A stretch of 64,000 nt of DNA from Burkholderia pyrrocinia (GTDB lineage: Bacteria; Pseudomonadota; Gammaproteobacteria; Burkholderiales; Burkholderiaceae): NCBI RefSeq assembly GCF_003330765.1, contig NZ_CP024903.1:3336487-3400486 (forward strand), given 5' to 3'. Made by a program: the position numbers and the translations under genes. Each line of letters begins with the position of its first letter. Position 1 is the first letter of the stretch. Under the pieces are notes generated by a model. The model saw nothing but the letters and a program-made list of their open reading frames with translations, searched no databases and had not been told where the DNA came from. Shown piece after piece: positions 33,786-42,284 of the stretch.

Positions 33786-35135
33786 TTACCGCTGGGTCAG
33801 CATCATGTACATCTGGACCACGACGTCCGGCGAGAACGTGAACGGCACCCAGCCGTAGCCCGTGTGGCGAGCTACCAGCAGGCGGTCGCCGTTCGACTGC
33901 TTCTGCACGGCCATCATCGGGTTCTTCGTCGTCACGAAACGCCAGCCGGCCGGGATGCCGGGCGGCGGCTCCGGCTGCATCGACGCGCGTGCATGCGCGA
34001 GTTCCTCGATCAACTGCCCCAGTTGCTCCGGATGCAGCGTGATCGATTCGCCGTTGATGGTCAGCGTGAGTTCGTGCTGCGTCGGACGCGACACGTGCAG
34101 CGTCGATTTGTCCGCCGGGGCGGTGGCGGCTTTGATTTCAACCGCGGTTCCGGCTGGCGCCGTCGCGACGATCGCGGTTCCGGCGTCGGTCGCTGCATCG
34201 GTCGCAGCCGGCGCGGCCGCGTTTATGGGCGGTTCCGCGGCCGGCTCTGCGGCCGGCGTGTCCGCCGGTTCGACGACTTCGGCTGCAACAGCCGTTGCCG
34301 CAGCCACGGTCGTTGCGGCTTCCTTGACGACGGCTTCGACCAGCGCCTCGGCGTCGGCGATGGCCTTCGCGTGGTGCTGCGCGGCGGCTTCGGCTTGCGC
34401 GATTGCTTCGGTATGGCGTTGCGCGGCGGCCTCGGCCTGCGCGATCGCTTCGACGTGGCGCTGCGTGACGGCTTCGGCCTCGGCGGTCGCGTCGGCATGA
34501 CGCTGCGCGGCGGCCTGCGTCTCGGCGATCGCTTGCGTGTGACGTTGCGCGAGTGCTTCGGCCTCGGCGATCGCAGCCGTGTGGCGCTGCGTGGCCGCTT
34601 CGGCCTCGACGGTCGCTTCCGCGTGACGCTTCGCGGCGGCCTCGGCTTCGACGGTCGCTGCCGCATGGCGCTGCGCGGCCGCCTCCGCCTCGATCGCGGC
34701 GGCGTGATGACGCTGCGCGGCGGCCTCCGCTTCGGCGATCGCAGCCGCGTGACGCTGCGATGCGGCTTCGGCATCTGCGTGACGTTGCGCGAGCGCTTCG
34801 GTCAGTGCGGTGGCTTCCGCATGGCGCTGCACGGCCGCTTCGGCTTGCGCGGTGGCATCTGTATGACGTTGGGCAGCGGTTTCGGCGGCGGCGGTCGCGT
34901 TGGCGTGGCGCTGCTGCGCGGCTTCGGCGTCGGCGGCCGCCGCCGTATGGCGCTGTGCGGCGGCCTGCGCTTCGGTTTCCGCGGCGGCGTGACGCTCTGC
35001 CGCGGCCCGGGCTTCCGCTGCTGCGGCGCGCGCGAAGGCTTCCGCGCTGCGTGCCGCCTGCTGCGCGGCGTGGTGATCGTGGAGCAGCTGATCGACGCCC
35101 GTGTTGAGCGAGTCGATCTGATCGTTCAGGTTCAT
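33786..35135 (-). CDS. alanine-rich protein with 14-residue repeats
   Basis: A 449-residue protein without a signal peptide. Residues ~44-263 are 16 near-identical repeats of about 14 residues with consensus AAAQRHxxAIAEAE (one copy has only 10), predicted to form one long alpha-helix or coiled coil (14 is two heptads). An Ala/Pro/Glu-rich linker (~270-345) follows. The C-terminal ~100 residues look globular and conserved (LTLTINGESITLHPEQLGQLIEELAHARASM, GWRFVTTKNPMMAVQKQSNGDRLLVARHTGYGWVPFTF). No family was recognised. It lies between hpnB and hpnA, which suggests but does not prove a hopanoid or membrane link. Confidence 0.8.
   Translation of the reverse strand: MNLNDQIDSLNTGVDQLLHDHHAAQQAARSAEAFARAAAAEARAAAERHAAAETEAQAAAQRHTAAAADAEAAQQRHANATAAAETAAQRHTDATAQAEAAVQRHAEATALTEALAQRHADAEAASQRHAAAIAEAEAAAQRHHAAAIEAEAAAQRHAAATVEAEAAAKRHAEATVEAEAATQRHTAAIAEAEALAQRHTQAIAETQAAAQRHADATAEAEAVTQRHVEAIAQAEAAAQRHTEAIAQAEAAAQHHAKAIADAEALVEAVVKEAATTVAAATAVAAEVVEPADTPAAEPAAEPPINAAAPAATDAATDAGTAIVATAPAGTAVEIKAATAPADKSTLHVSRPTQHELTLTINGESITLHPEQLGQLIEELAHARASMQPEPPPGIPAGWRFVTTKNPMMAVQKQSNGDRLLVARHTGYGWVPFTFSPDVVVQMYMMLTQR
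34347..35006 (-). repeat. 42-bp coding tandem repeat array
   Basis: The DNA encoding the AAAQRH repeats: 16 imperfect units of 42 bp in frame, one unit shortened to 30 bp. GCGTGGCGCTGC-like cores recur throughout. The array is prone to in-frame copy-number change. Confidence 0.9.
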
Positions 35136-35243
35136 GCGTGTCTTCTCTGCGTAAGACCCGCGATTTTACCCGCTGCGCCGGTGCCGGTCCGTGCGCGACG
35201 TGTAACAAAGTGCGCAAAGCGGTGCGAAGCGCACCGCTCTGTG

Positions 35244-36251
35244 TTACTTCAGGTAGCCCGCCGAGCCGAACCAGTCGAGCGCATCGCGCAGCCCTTCGCG
35301 GTACGGACGCGCGCGGTAGCCGAGCTCACGTTCGGCCTTCGCGGACGTGAAATACATCTTGTTCTTCGACATCCGCAGCCCGTCCACGGTGACGAACGGC
35401 TCCTTCTTCGTGAACTTCGCGATCGCTTCGGCGCCTGCCGCGAGCGGGTAGAGCGGCCAGCGCGGCAGCGCGATCGTCGGCGCCTTGCGGCCCGTCATCT
35501 GCGCGATGTCGGCGAGCATCTGCTGCAGCGGCAGGTTTTCGCCGCCGAGGATGTAGCGCTCGCCGATCCGGCCGCGCTCGAGCGCGAGGAAGTGGCCGTG
35601 CGCGACGTCGTCGACGTGCACGAGGTTCAGCCCCGTATCGACGAACGCGGGAATCTTGCCGAGCGCGGCCTCGACGATGATGCGGCCGGTCGGCGTCGGC
35701 TTCACGTCGCGCGGGCCGATCGGCGTCGACGGATTGACGATCACGGCCGGCAGCCCTTCGTCGGCGATCATCCGCTCGACCGCGCGTTCCGCGAGCACCT
35801 TGCTGCGCTTGTAGACGCCGATCGCCTGCTCGGGCGTGAGCGGCCGGTTCTCGTCGGACGGATCGCCCGAGCTCGTCACCTTCAGCGTCGCGACGCTGCT
35901 CGTGTAGACGATCCGCTCGACGCCTTCCGCGCGCGCCGCGCGCATCGTCGCGACCGCGCCCTCGAGGTTCGCGCGCTCGATCTCGTCGGGATCGGGCGCC
36001 CACAGCCGGTAGTCGGCCGCCACGTGCAACAGGTAGCGCACGCCGCGCAGCGCAGCGCGCATCGACGCCTCGTCGCGCATGTCGCCGGTGACGATCTCGG
36101 CGTCGAGATCCGCGACGTTCGTGCGCGGGCTGGTCGGGCGCACCAGCACGCGCACCGCATAGCCTTTCTGCTGCGCAATGCGCGCGACGGCCGAGCCGAC
36201 GAAACCGGACGCGCCGGTGACGAGAACGAGATCGCGGGAGGTATCAGTCAT
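35244..36251 (-). CDS. hpnA: hopanoid-associated sugar epimerase HpnA
   Basis: A 335-residue extended SDR. The Rossmann start is LVLVTGASGFVGSAVARIA, the VVNPSTPIGPRD and NLVHVDDVAHGHFLALERG blocks identify the HpnA group, and YKRSK supplies the YxxxK active-site pair after the Ser-containing YTSSVATL. It probably modifies an NDP-sugar or sugar-like side chain of hopanoids. The exact reaction is not established. It follows the repeat-protein gene in the same direction by context, with 108 bp between. Confidence 0.93.
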   Translation of the reverse strand: MTDTSRDLVLVTGASGFVGSAVARIAQQKGYAVRVLVRPTSPRTNVADLDAEIVTGDMRDEASMRAALRGVRYLLHVAADYRLWAPDPDEIERANLEGAVATMRAARAEGVERIVYTSSVATLKVTSSGDPSDENRPLTPEQAIGVYKRSKVLAERAVERMIADEGLPAVIVNPSTPIGPRDVKPTPTGRIIVEAALGKIPAFVDTGLNLVHVDDVAHGHFLALERGRIGERYILGGENLPLQQMLADIAQMTGRKAPTIALPRWPLYPLAAGAEAIAKFTKKEPFVTVDGLRMSKNKMYFTSAKAERELGYRARPYREGLRDALDWFGSAGYLK

Positions 36252-36405
36252 GCGTTTCCTTCAGGGCCGTGCGCGAGCGGCGCGGCGGTTGAGCGTCGGC
36301 GAGATTGTACGTGGTCGGCGTGCGCGGCGACGCAAGGCCGGCGCGTGTACGAAGCGGCCGACGCGACTACAATGCCGGGCTTGAATGCAACGGGAGGGCG
36401 ACGCG

Positions 36406-36702
36406 ATGAGCCGCAATGAACTGGACGAACGAATCGAGACCTACTACGTGCGGGTGCGCGGCGTCGTGCAGGGCGTCGGTTTCCGTCATGCGACGGTGCG
36501 CGAAGCGCATGCGCTGAAGCTGCGCGGCTGGGTCGCGAATCTCGAGGACGGCAGCGTCGAGGCGATGATCCAGGGCACCGGCGCGCAGATCGACCGGATG
36601 CTCGCGTGGCTGCGTCACGGGCCGCCGGCCGCGCGCGTGACCGAGGTGACGTTCGAGGAACGCCGGACCGAAAAGCGCTTCGAGCGCTTCCAGCAGCAGT
36701 AA
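36406..36702 (+). CDS. acyP: acylphosphatase
   Basis: A 98-residue acylphosphatase, which hydrolyses carboxyl-phosphate bonds in small metabolites. The catalytic Arg27 lies in VQGVGFRHATVREA and Asn45 in GWVANLEDGSVEAMIQG. The length matches the family. The ATG at 36406 is preceded by GGGAGGG. An in-frame ATG at 36385 is less likely. A transporter gene follows after 15 bp and is probably co-transcribed. Confidence 0.94.
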   Translation: MSRNELDERIETYYVRVRGVVQGVGFRHATVREAHALKLRGWVANLEDGSVEAMIQGTGAQIDRMLAWLRHGPPAARVTEVTFEERRTEKRFERFQQQ

Positions 36703-36717
36703 GGCGGTACGACTGAC

Positions 36718-37617
36718 ATGACGGGGTATCCGGAAGCCGGGCGCGGCCTGATGTTGTCGGTGATGGCGTCGACGCTGTTCGCGCTGATGTCGGCTTACGC
36801 GAAACTGCTCGCGCCGCTCACGGGGCTCGACATCTTCGCGTGGCGCGTCTTGTGGACCGCACCGGGCGCGCTCGCGCTGGTCGCGCTGCGCGGCCGCTGG
36901 CCGGCGCTCGTCGAACTCCTCCGGCGCAGCGTGCGCGACTGGCGTTTGCTGATCGCGCTGCCCGTGAGCGCGACGCTGCTCGGCGTGCAGTTGTGGCTGT
37001 TCCTGTGGGCGCCGCTGCACGGCCGCATGCTCGAAGTGTCGCTCGGCTATTTCCTGCTGCCGCTGACGATGGTGCTCGTCGGCCGCTTCTACTATCACGA
37101 ACGGCTCGACCCGCTGCAATGGGCGGCGGTCGCGTGCGCCGCCCTCGGCGTCGCGCACGAAGTGTGGGCGACGCGCGCGTTCGCGTGGCCGACGCTCGTC
37201 GTCGCGCTCGGCTATCCGCCGTATTTCGTGCTGCGCCGGCGGATCAACGCCGATTCGCTGGCCGCGTTCGCGGTCGAGATCGCGCTGCTGTGCCCGATCG
37301 CGTTCGCGATGGTTGCGACGAGCACGACGCGCGTCGGCAACCATCCGGTGTTGTGGGCCGCGCTGCTGCCGGGGCTCGGCGTGCTCAGCACGCTCGCGCT
37401 CGCGAGCTACCTGAAGGCGAGCCGGATGCTGCCGATGGCGCTGTTCGGGATTCTCGGCTACGTCGAGCCCGTGCTGCTCGTCGCGGTGTCGCTGCTGCTG
37501 CTCGGCGAGACGCTGAGTGTCGCGAAGCTCGCGACGTACGGGCCGATCTGGGTCGCCGTCGCGCTGACCGCGTGGCACAGCGCAATGCTGATGCGGCGCC
37601 TGCCCGCGCGCGGATAA
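36718..37617 (+). CDS. EamA/RarD-type transporter
   Basis: A 299-residue inner-membrane protein of the drug/metabolite transporter superfamily, RarD-like group. About ten hydrophobic helices form two EamA halves. The start GLMLSVMASTLFALMSAYAKLL and the central SLGYFLLPLTMVLVGRFYYHERLDPLQW are typical. It may export amino acids or other metabolites, but the substrate is unknown. It sits 15 bp after the acylphosphatase gene. Confidence 0.88.
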   Translation: MTGYPEAGRGLMLSVMASTLFALMSAYAKLLAPLTGLDIFAWRVLWTAPGALALVALRGRWPALVELLRRSVRDWRLLIALPVSATLLGVQLWLFLWAPLHGRMLEVSLGYFLLPLTMVLVGRFYYHERLDPLQWAAVACAALGVAHEVWATRAFAWPTLVVALGYPPYFVLRRRINADSLAAFAVEIALLCPIAFAMVATSTTRVGNHPVLWAALLPGLGVLSTLALASYLKASRMLPMALFGILGYVEPVLLVAVSLLLLGETLSVAKLATYGPIWVAVALTAWHSAMLMRRLPARG

Positions 37618-38013
37618 GCTTCGGTCGCGGTGCGGCGGCAGCACGGATCGTGCCGCGCATCGCGCATCACACAAGCGGCCGAACAGCGGTCGAACGCATC
37701 GATGCTGGCCGCAAACTGGCGACGCGCTGACGTGGATCTGGCGGCGCTGCCCGCTTCGCGTCGAAGGTCTCGCGCTTGTAATCGAACAGAAGATTCGGTT
37801 GCACTTTGTTACTTAGGGTATCTCCGGATCGGCCATAGACTGGCCTGACCGACTTCCCTTCGTATGCAACTTTCCAATGAACGGTCATCTCCGTGCCTGG
37901 CCAGCCGGGTTGGCGCGATACGAGCATACGCGTATCGCCGCTGATCGCGCTCGCCTTCCCCTTTCCGATCCATGCCCCGGCGCCTGTCGCGCCGTCGTTG
38001 CGCAGGTGCGCTC
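37618..38013. other. 396-bp gap without a supported gene
   Basis: Contains the likely promoter of the OpgC-like gene. The stretch near 37795-37830 (CACTTTGTTACTTAGGG) is AT-richer. No clear terminator or gene was found. Confidence 0.45.
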
Positions 38014-39138
38014 ATGTCGTTGAGCATGCCGCCTTCCGCCACGGTTCAGCCGTCGCGCAGCGGCCGCCTGATCGAAGTCGACTTCTTCCGCGGGATCGTG
38101 CTGTTGATGATCGTCGTCGATCACATCGGCGCGAGCGTGCTGTCGCGCGTGACGCTGCACGCGTTTGCGCTGTGCGATGCGGCCGAGGTGTTCGTCTTTC
38201 TCGGCGGCTTCGCGACCGCGAGCGCCTACGGTGCGATCGCCGAACGGCACGGCGCGCGCGCCGCGCAGCGCCGGTTCGTGCGCCGCGCGATGCAGATCTA
38301 CCGCGCGTTTCTTGCGACGTCGACGCTGATGCTCGTCGTGTCGGCCGTGCTCGACCACTACGGGATCGATGCGCCGAACCTCGCGCTCGACGACGTCAGC
38401 GTGATGCTCGCGTCGCCGCTCACGGGTCTCGCCGAGCTGATGACGTTCCAGCGCCAGCCGTATCTCGCGTCGGTGCTGCCGATGTACGTGCTGTTCGCGC
38501 TCGCGTCGCCGGTGCTCGTGCCGTTCGCGCGCCGCCATCCGTGGCTGCTCGTCGCGTTCAGCGTCGCATCGTGGATCGCGGCGGGCTGGCTCGGCCCCGA
38601 GCTGCTGGACACCGACGGCTTCCGCTGGAGCTTCAACCCGTTCGCATGGCAGCTGATGTTCGTCGCCGGCGTGCTCGCGCGCTGCCAGCCGTTCTACCGG
38701 CGCATCGCGCTCGGGCGGTGGGGCGCCGCGGCGACCGGCGTCGCGTGCGCGGTCGTGCTCGGTTGCGCGAGCTACAAGCTGTTCTCGGGGCTGCCGCTGC
38801 CCGAAGGCGTGCTCAAGCGCGATCTCGCGCTGCCGCGCGTCGTGAGCTTCGCGGCCGTCGCGTGGCTGATGGCCGATTGGGTGCGCTACGGCTGGATCGC
38901 GCGGATCGCGCAGGCCGTGCGCCCCGTCGTCGCGGTCGGCCAGCGCGGGCTGATCTGCTTCGTCGCGGGCGCGGCGATCTCGCTCGTCATCGATTCGCTG
39001 CTGCATCCGGTCGCGAGCGGCGCCGAGCTGCGGCATATCGGCGTGGGTCTCGTGGCCGACGCGTGCGCGCTCGGGCTGATGATGGCCGTGGCCGGTTCGG
39101 GAACGTGGATCGCGCGGTGGCGCGGTGCGGCCGCGTGA
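38014..39138 (+). CDS. OpgC-family membrane protein
   Basis: A 374-residue polytopic protein with the OpgC domain. The start LIEVDFFRGIVLLMIVVDHI carries the E/D-FFRG pattern, and AEVFVFLGGFATASAYG is the second family block. About ten transmembrane segments follow. OpgC in other bacteria succinylates osmoregulated periplasmic glucans. Here no opgGH genes adjoin, so the role in glucan modification is a family inference. The ATG at 38014 was chosen over 37972 because the family N-terminus is close to it. Confidence 0.85.
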   Translation: MSLSMPPSATVQPSRSGRLIEVDFFRGIVLLMIVVDHIGASVLSRVTLHAFALCDAAEVFVFLGGFATASAYGAIAERHGARAAQRRFVRRAMQIYRAFLATSTLMLVVSAVLDHYGIDAPNLALDDVSVMLASPLTGLAELMTFQRQPYLASVLPMYVLFALASPVLVPFARRHPWLLVAFSVASWIAAGWLGPELLDTDGFRWSFNPFAWQLMFVAGVLARCQPFYRRIALGRWGAAATGVACAVVLGCASYKLFSGLPLPEGVLKRDLALPRVVSFAAVAWLMADWVRYGWIARIAQAVRPVVAVGQRGLICFVAGAAISLVIDSLLHPVASGAELRHIGVGLVADACALGLMMAVAGSGTWIARWRGAAA

Positions 39139-39159
39139 GCGGCGCGGGAGGCGGCGCGT

Positions 39160-39178
39160 GCGGCACGGCATGTGCCGC
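39160..39178. terminator. hairpin after the OpgC-like gene
   Basis: GCGGCAC and GTGCCGC flank GGCAT in the 46-bp gap between the OpgC-like gene and a convergent small frame. Confidence 0.5.
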
Positions 39179-39184
39179 GCGGCG

Positions 39185-39391
39185 TCAGTGAGGTGAGCCG
39201 ATACGGGAGCGGGGGACGGCGGTTGCGTCGTCGGATTCTGCTTCGTCGCGTTCGTCCGGCGCCGGATCGTCGTGCTCCGCGAGTATCGCGTCGGCTTCGG
39301 CTGCGGCCCGGGCGGCGCGCACCGCGGTGCAGCGCTGCGCGTGCCGGATGTCCGACAGTATCCTCAAGAGCCGTGTTGTCTTGCTTTTCAA
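39185..39391 (-). CDS. possible small hypothetical protein
   Basis: A 68-residue frame with a TTG start at 39391 and GGGAG six bases upstream. Third-position GC is high along the whole frame and the product is Ala/Glu/Asp-rich (RCTAVRAARAAAEADAILAEHDD). The upstream 120 bp encodes protein-like sequence in another phase starting at an ATG at 39482 (FSRQARERVLHWLEAHPSRCALAGEDLE), so an original gene could have been split by a frameshift near 39390. Function unknown. Confidence 0.42.
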   Translation of the reverse strand: MKSKTTRLLRILSDIRHAQRCTAVRAARAAAEADAILAEHDDPAPDERDEAESDDATAVPRSRIGSPH

Positions 39392-39504
39392 GGTCTTCTC
39401 CCGCCAGTGCGCATCTCGAGGGATGCGCTTCCAACCAGTGTAGGACGCGTTCGCGGGCCTGGCGGGAGAATGTGGCGTGCATGCCGCACGCCGAGGGATA
39501 GTAC

Positions 39505-41025
39505 TTACTGGGCCGCGGCGACGGCCTGCTCCTGCAGCGCTTCCTCGCGGCGCTCTTCCACGCAGCGCTGATGCTGGCGCGACAGGCGGTTCATCAGCGG
39601 CAGCAGCAGCAGTGCGAGCAGCATGCCGATCGCGGCGAGCCAGCCGAGCTTCTCGAACAGCGACAGGTAGAGCGGCAGCGATTCGGTGGCCGGCAGTTCG
39701 TGCGACGGCATCTGCGCGAAGTTCGCGACGACGCTGCCGAGATACTGCGACACGCCCGTCGCGACGAAATACGCACCCATCATGAAGCCGCTCATGCGCG
39801 CCGGCACGTAACGGGCGATCATCGCGAGGCCGAGGCCGCTCACCAGCAGTTCGCCGAGCGAGTAGAGGCCGTAGCCCCACACCATGAACCACGACGACAC
39901 GCGGCCGTCGACCGCGTAGCGGCCGCTGATCGTGAACACGAGGTAGCCCGCGGCGACCGCGCCGAAGCCGAGCGCATACTTCGCGGCGACCGGCAGGTCG
40001 CGGCCGCCCTTCGCGACCGCGTTGTAGATCCACACGAGCACCGGGCTCAGCAGCATGATCCAGATCGGGTTCAGCGCCTGGAACTGCGCGGCGCTCCACG
40101 TGAACAGCGTCGTGCCGAACAGGATGAAGCGCGGATCGACGTTGCGCAGCGCGAACAGCGTCAGCGACGTCGACATCTGCACATAGAAGATGAAGAACAG
40201 GATCACCTGGCCGATCAGCACGAGCGCCGCGATCAGGCCCGCGCGCTCCGAGCGCTCCGAGTTCGCGATCATGTACGCGAAGATCGCGAGGATCGCGAAC
40301 GCTGCCGTCCACACGCTGGCGACCGCGAGCTGCTTGTGCTGCAGCACGTACAGCGTGACCAGCGCGAGCGCGACGCCGCCGAGGGCGACCGCGCCGAGGC
40401 GCTTCCAGCGGATCGGTTGGTCGTCGGGCTGCGAGCCGACATGCGCGAGCGTGCGGTGCATCAGCATGAAGTTGAGGATCGCGAGCAGCATGCCGCCGCA
40501 GCAGACCGCGAACGCGGCGTGCCAGCCCCAGTGATCCTTGATCCACGGCGTCGCGAGCATCGACACCGTCGAGCCGATGTTGACCGCCATGTAGTAGATC
40601 GTGAACGCGCTGTCGATGCGCGCGTCGTCGCCTTCGTAGATGCGGCGCACGAGGTTCGCCGCGTTGGCCTTGAACAGGCCGTTGCCGACGACGATCACGC
40701 CGAGCGACGCGTACATGTACGTCAGCTGATCGTTCGGTACCGCGAGCATCAGGTAGCCGGCGCACAGCACGGCCGCGCCGATGATCATCGTGCGACGGGC
40801 GCCGAGCACCTTGTCGCCGATCCAGCCGCCGATCGACGGTGCCGCATAGACGAGCGCGGTGAACGCACCCCAGGTCAGGTTCGCATGGCTGTCGGTGAAA
40901 CCGAGCCGGTCGACCATGAAGAGGACCAGGAGCGCGGCCATGCCGTAGTAGCCGAAGCGCTCCCACATTTCGATGAGGAAGACCGTCGTGAACGATCGGG
41001 TTTGGGAAACAGGTGAATGCATCAT
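39505..41025 (-). CDS. POT family proton-dependent peptide transporter
   Basis: A 506-residue member of the PTR/POT family, which imports di- and tripeptides with protons. The hallmark EMWERFGYYGMAALLVLFM (ExxERFxYYG) is in helix 1, followed by GGWIGDKVLGARRTM and GNGLFKANAANLVRRIY. About 14 helices are visible, as in DtpB-type bacterial POTs. Two ATGs (41025, 41022) and a TTG (41028) are possible starts. It is divergent from the XRE-cupin regulator, and the opp peptide operon is next door. Confidence 0.93.
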   Translation of the reverse strand: MMHSPVSQTRSFTTVFLIEMWERFGYYGMAALLVLFMVDRLGFTDSHANLTWGAFTALVYAAPSIGGWIGDKVLGARRTMIIGAAVLCAGYLMLAVPNDQLTYMYASLGVIVVGNGLFKANAANLVRRIYEGDDARIDSAFTIYYMAVNIGSTVSMLATPWIKDHWGWHAAFAVCCGGMLLAILNFMLMHRTLAHVGSQPDDQPIRWKRLGAVALGGVALALVTLYVLQHKQLAVASVWTAAFAILAIFAYMIANSERSERAGLIAALVLIGQVILFFIFYVQMSTSLTLFALRNVDPRFILFGTTLFTWSAAQFQALNPIWIMLLSPVLVWIYNAVAKGGRDLPVAAKYALGFGAVAAGYLVFTISGRYAVDGRVSSWFMVWGYGLYSLGELLVSGLGLAMIARYVPARMSGFMMGAYFVATGVSQYLGSVVANFAQMPSHELPATESLPLYLSLFEKLGWLAAIGMLLALLLLPLMNRLSRQHQRCVEERREEALQEQAVAAAQ

Positions 41026-41523
41026 CAATCTCGGTTGAAACGGACGCCACGGATCACGCGTCGTCTGGGGTCGAACTGGCGCCGGTGCGCGATGGGCCGG
41101 GTAGGCCTTGCGCTGGCGATGGAACAGTCGGGCGGTTAGCCCGGGCCGGGGCCGGACACCGCCTGATGAGGCGGGGAAGGGCTCCGACCGGCGCGCGAAT
41201 GGTAACGTTCGCCGGTCCGGTGCGTCAGGTATGTGCCACTCAGGGAAACTCCCGATGTGGCAGCAGCTTTCAGGAACATTCGTCTCTTCATCTATTTGTA
41301 AGATTTTCTGCCGGCCCTCCGCAGATTCCCGGAGAGCCGCTTGCAGCTTGCCTGTGAAGCCGGCGAGTCTGGCAAGATAGCGCGTCGTTTCGCTCGCTTC
41401 GTGCCCTGTTTAGCGCACCAGGCTCAACACCGAAGACGTGTGCGAACGCGAAGATTAAGCTATATCAATCTAACTTAGTTATTTTCCATCAAACATTTTT
41501 TGACGACCACTTTTCGGCCTGCT
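41026..41523. promoter_or_regulatory. ~500-bp divergent spacer, POT / XRE regulator
   Basis: No supported gene. Bases 41440-41515 are strikingly AT-rich, and TAACTTAGTTA at 41471-41481 is an imperfect palindrome that could be an operator for the neighbouring XRE regulator. Promoters for both genes should be here. Confidence 0.5.
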
Positions 41524-42105
41524 ATGGTTCCCCCCAATGAAAACTCGCGGTCAGCAGACGCTGCCGCCGCACTAGGCGGCAAGATTCGCGCGTTGCGCCA
41601 ACGACTCAAGCGCACGCTCGACGAAACCGCTACCGCCGCGGGGATTTCGAAGCCGTTTCTGTCTCAAGTCGAGCGCGGGCTCGCGTCGCCGTCACTGACG
41701 TCGCTGGCCGGTATCGCGCACGCACTCGGCGTGACGGTGCAGTACTTCGTGGATACGCCGAGCGAGGAACGCTCGGTCTGCCGAGGCGAGCAGCTGCGCT
41801 TCTTCGGGTTTGCCGATTCGGCGAACCTGTTCGCGAGGCTGACGAACGTATCCGAAGGACGCCAGCTGGAGGCGATCCTCGTGAGAATGCCGCCGGGGCA
41901 GAAACGCTCGGAGGTGACGACCCATGCAGGAGAAGAGTTCCTGTATGTGATTGAAGGGGAAGTGTCGCTGACGCTGGAAGGCAAGACGTTCGTCCTGCAG
42001 GCCGGCGACAGTTCGCACTATCAGTCGACGGTCCCGCACAGCTGGGTCAACACCGCGAAGGTCGAGTCGGTGGTGGTCTGGGTCGGTACGCCGCGGCTGT
42101 TCTAA
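41524..42105 (+). CDS. XRE-family regulator with C-terminal cupin domain
   Basis: A 193-residue regulator. Residues ~20-75 are a Cro/C1-type helix-turn-helix (IRALRQRLKRTLDETATAAGISKPFLSQVERGLASPSLTSLAGIAHALGV), and residues ~115-190 a cupin with THAGEEFLYVIEGEVSLTLEGKTFVLQAGDSSHYQSTVPHSWVN. This architecture occurs in PuuR-type repressors that sense amines, amino acids or their derivatives. It is divergent from the POT gene and precedes the opp operon, so it probably controls peptide transport. TTG 41500 is an alternative start. Confidence 0.9.
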   Translation: MVPPNENSRSADAAAALGGKIRALRQRLKRTLDETATAAGISKPFLSQVERGLASPSLTSLAGIAHALGVTVQYFVDTPSEERSVCRGEQLRFFGFADSANLFARLTNVSEGRQLEAILVRMPPGQKRSEVTTHAGEEFLYVIEGEVSLTLEGKTFVLQAGDSSHYQSTVPHSWVNTAKVESVVVWVGTPRLF

Positions 42106-42112
42106 CGCACAG

Positions 42113-42165
42113 GTATTCCTTCGTTTCCAAGACGGGATGCCTGTCGAAAGAAACGTAAGGAATAC
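42113..42165. promoter_or_regulatory. 15-bp inverted repeat between XRE gene and oppA
   Basis: GTATTCCTTCGTTTC (42113-42127) is complementary to GAAACGTAAGGAATAC (42150-42165) except for one bulged base, with a 22-nt loop. It starts eight bases after the regulator stop. There is no T tract. It may be an operator, an RNA hairpin or a terminator. Confidence 0.55.
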
Positions 42166-42284
42166 TAAAATGCAATACGAGAATCACGGGCCTCCTCAAT
42201 CGCTGCACCCGTCAGCGTCTCACGCGTAATCCGCGGCATCCGCCGCGCGACGCTCACCGAACAAACTTTCTCAAGACTGCCACG

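Noticed and set aside
34347..35006. Regular 42-bp repeat array that might suggest CRISPR
   Set aside because: Repeats are contiguous without unique spacers and are in-frame coding sequence. No cas genes nearby.
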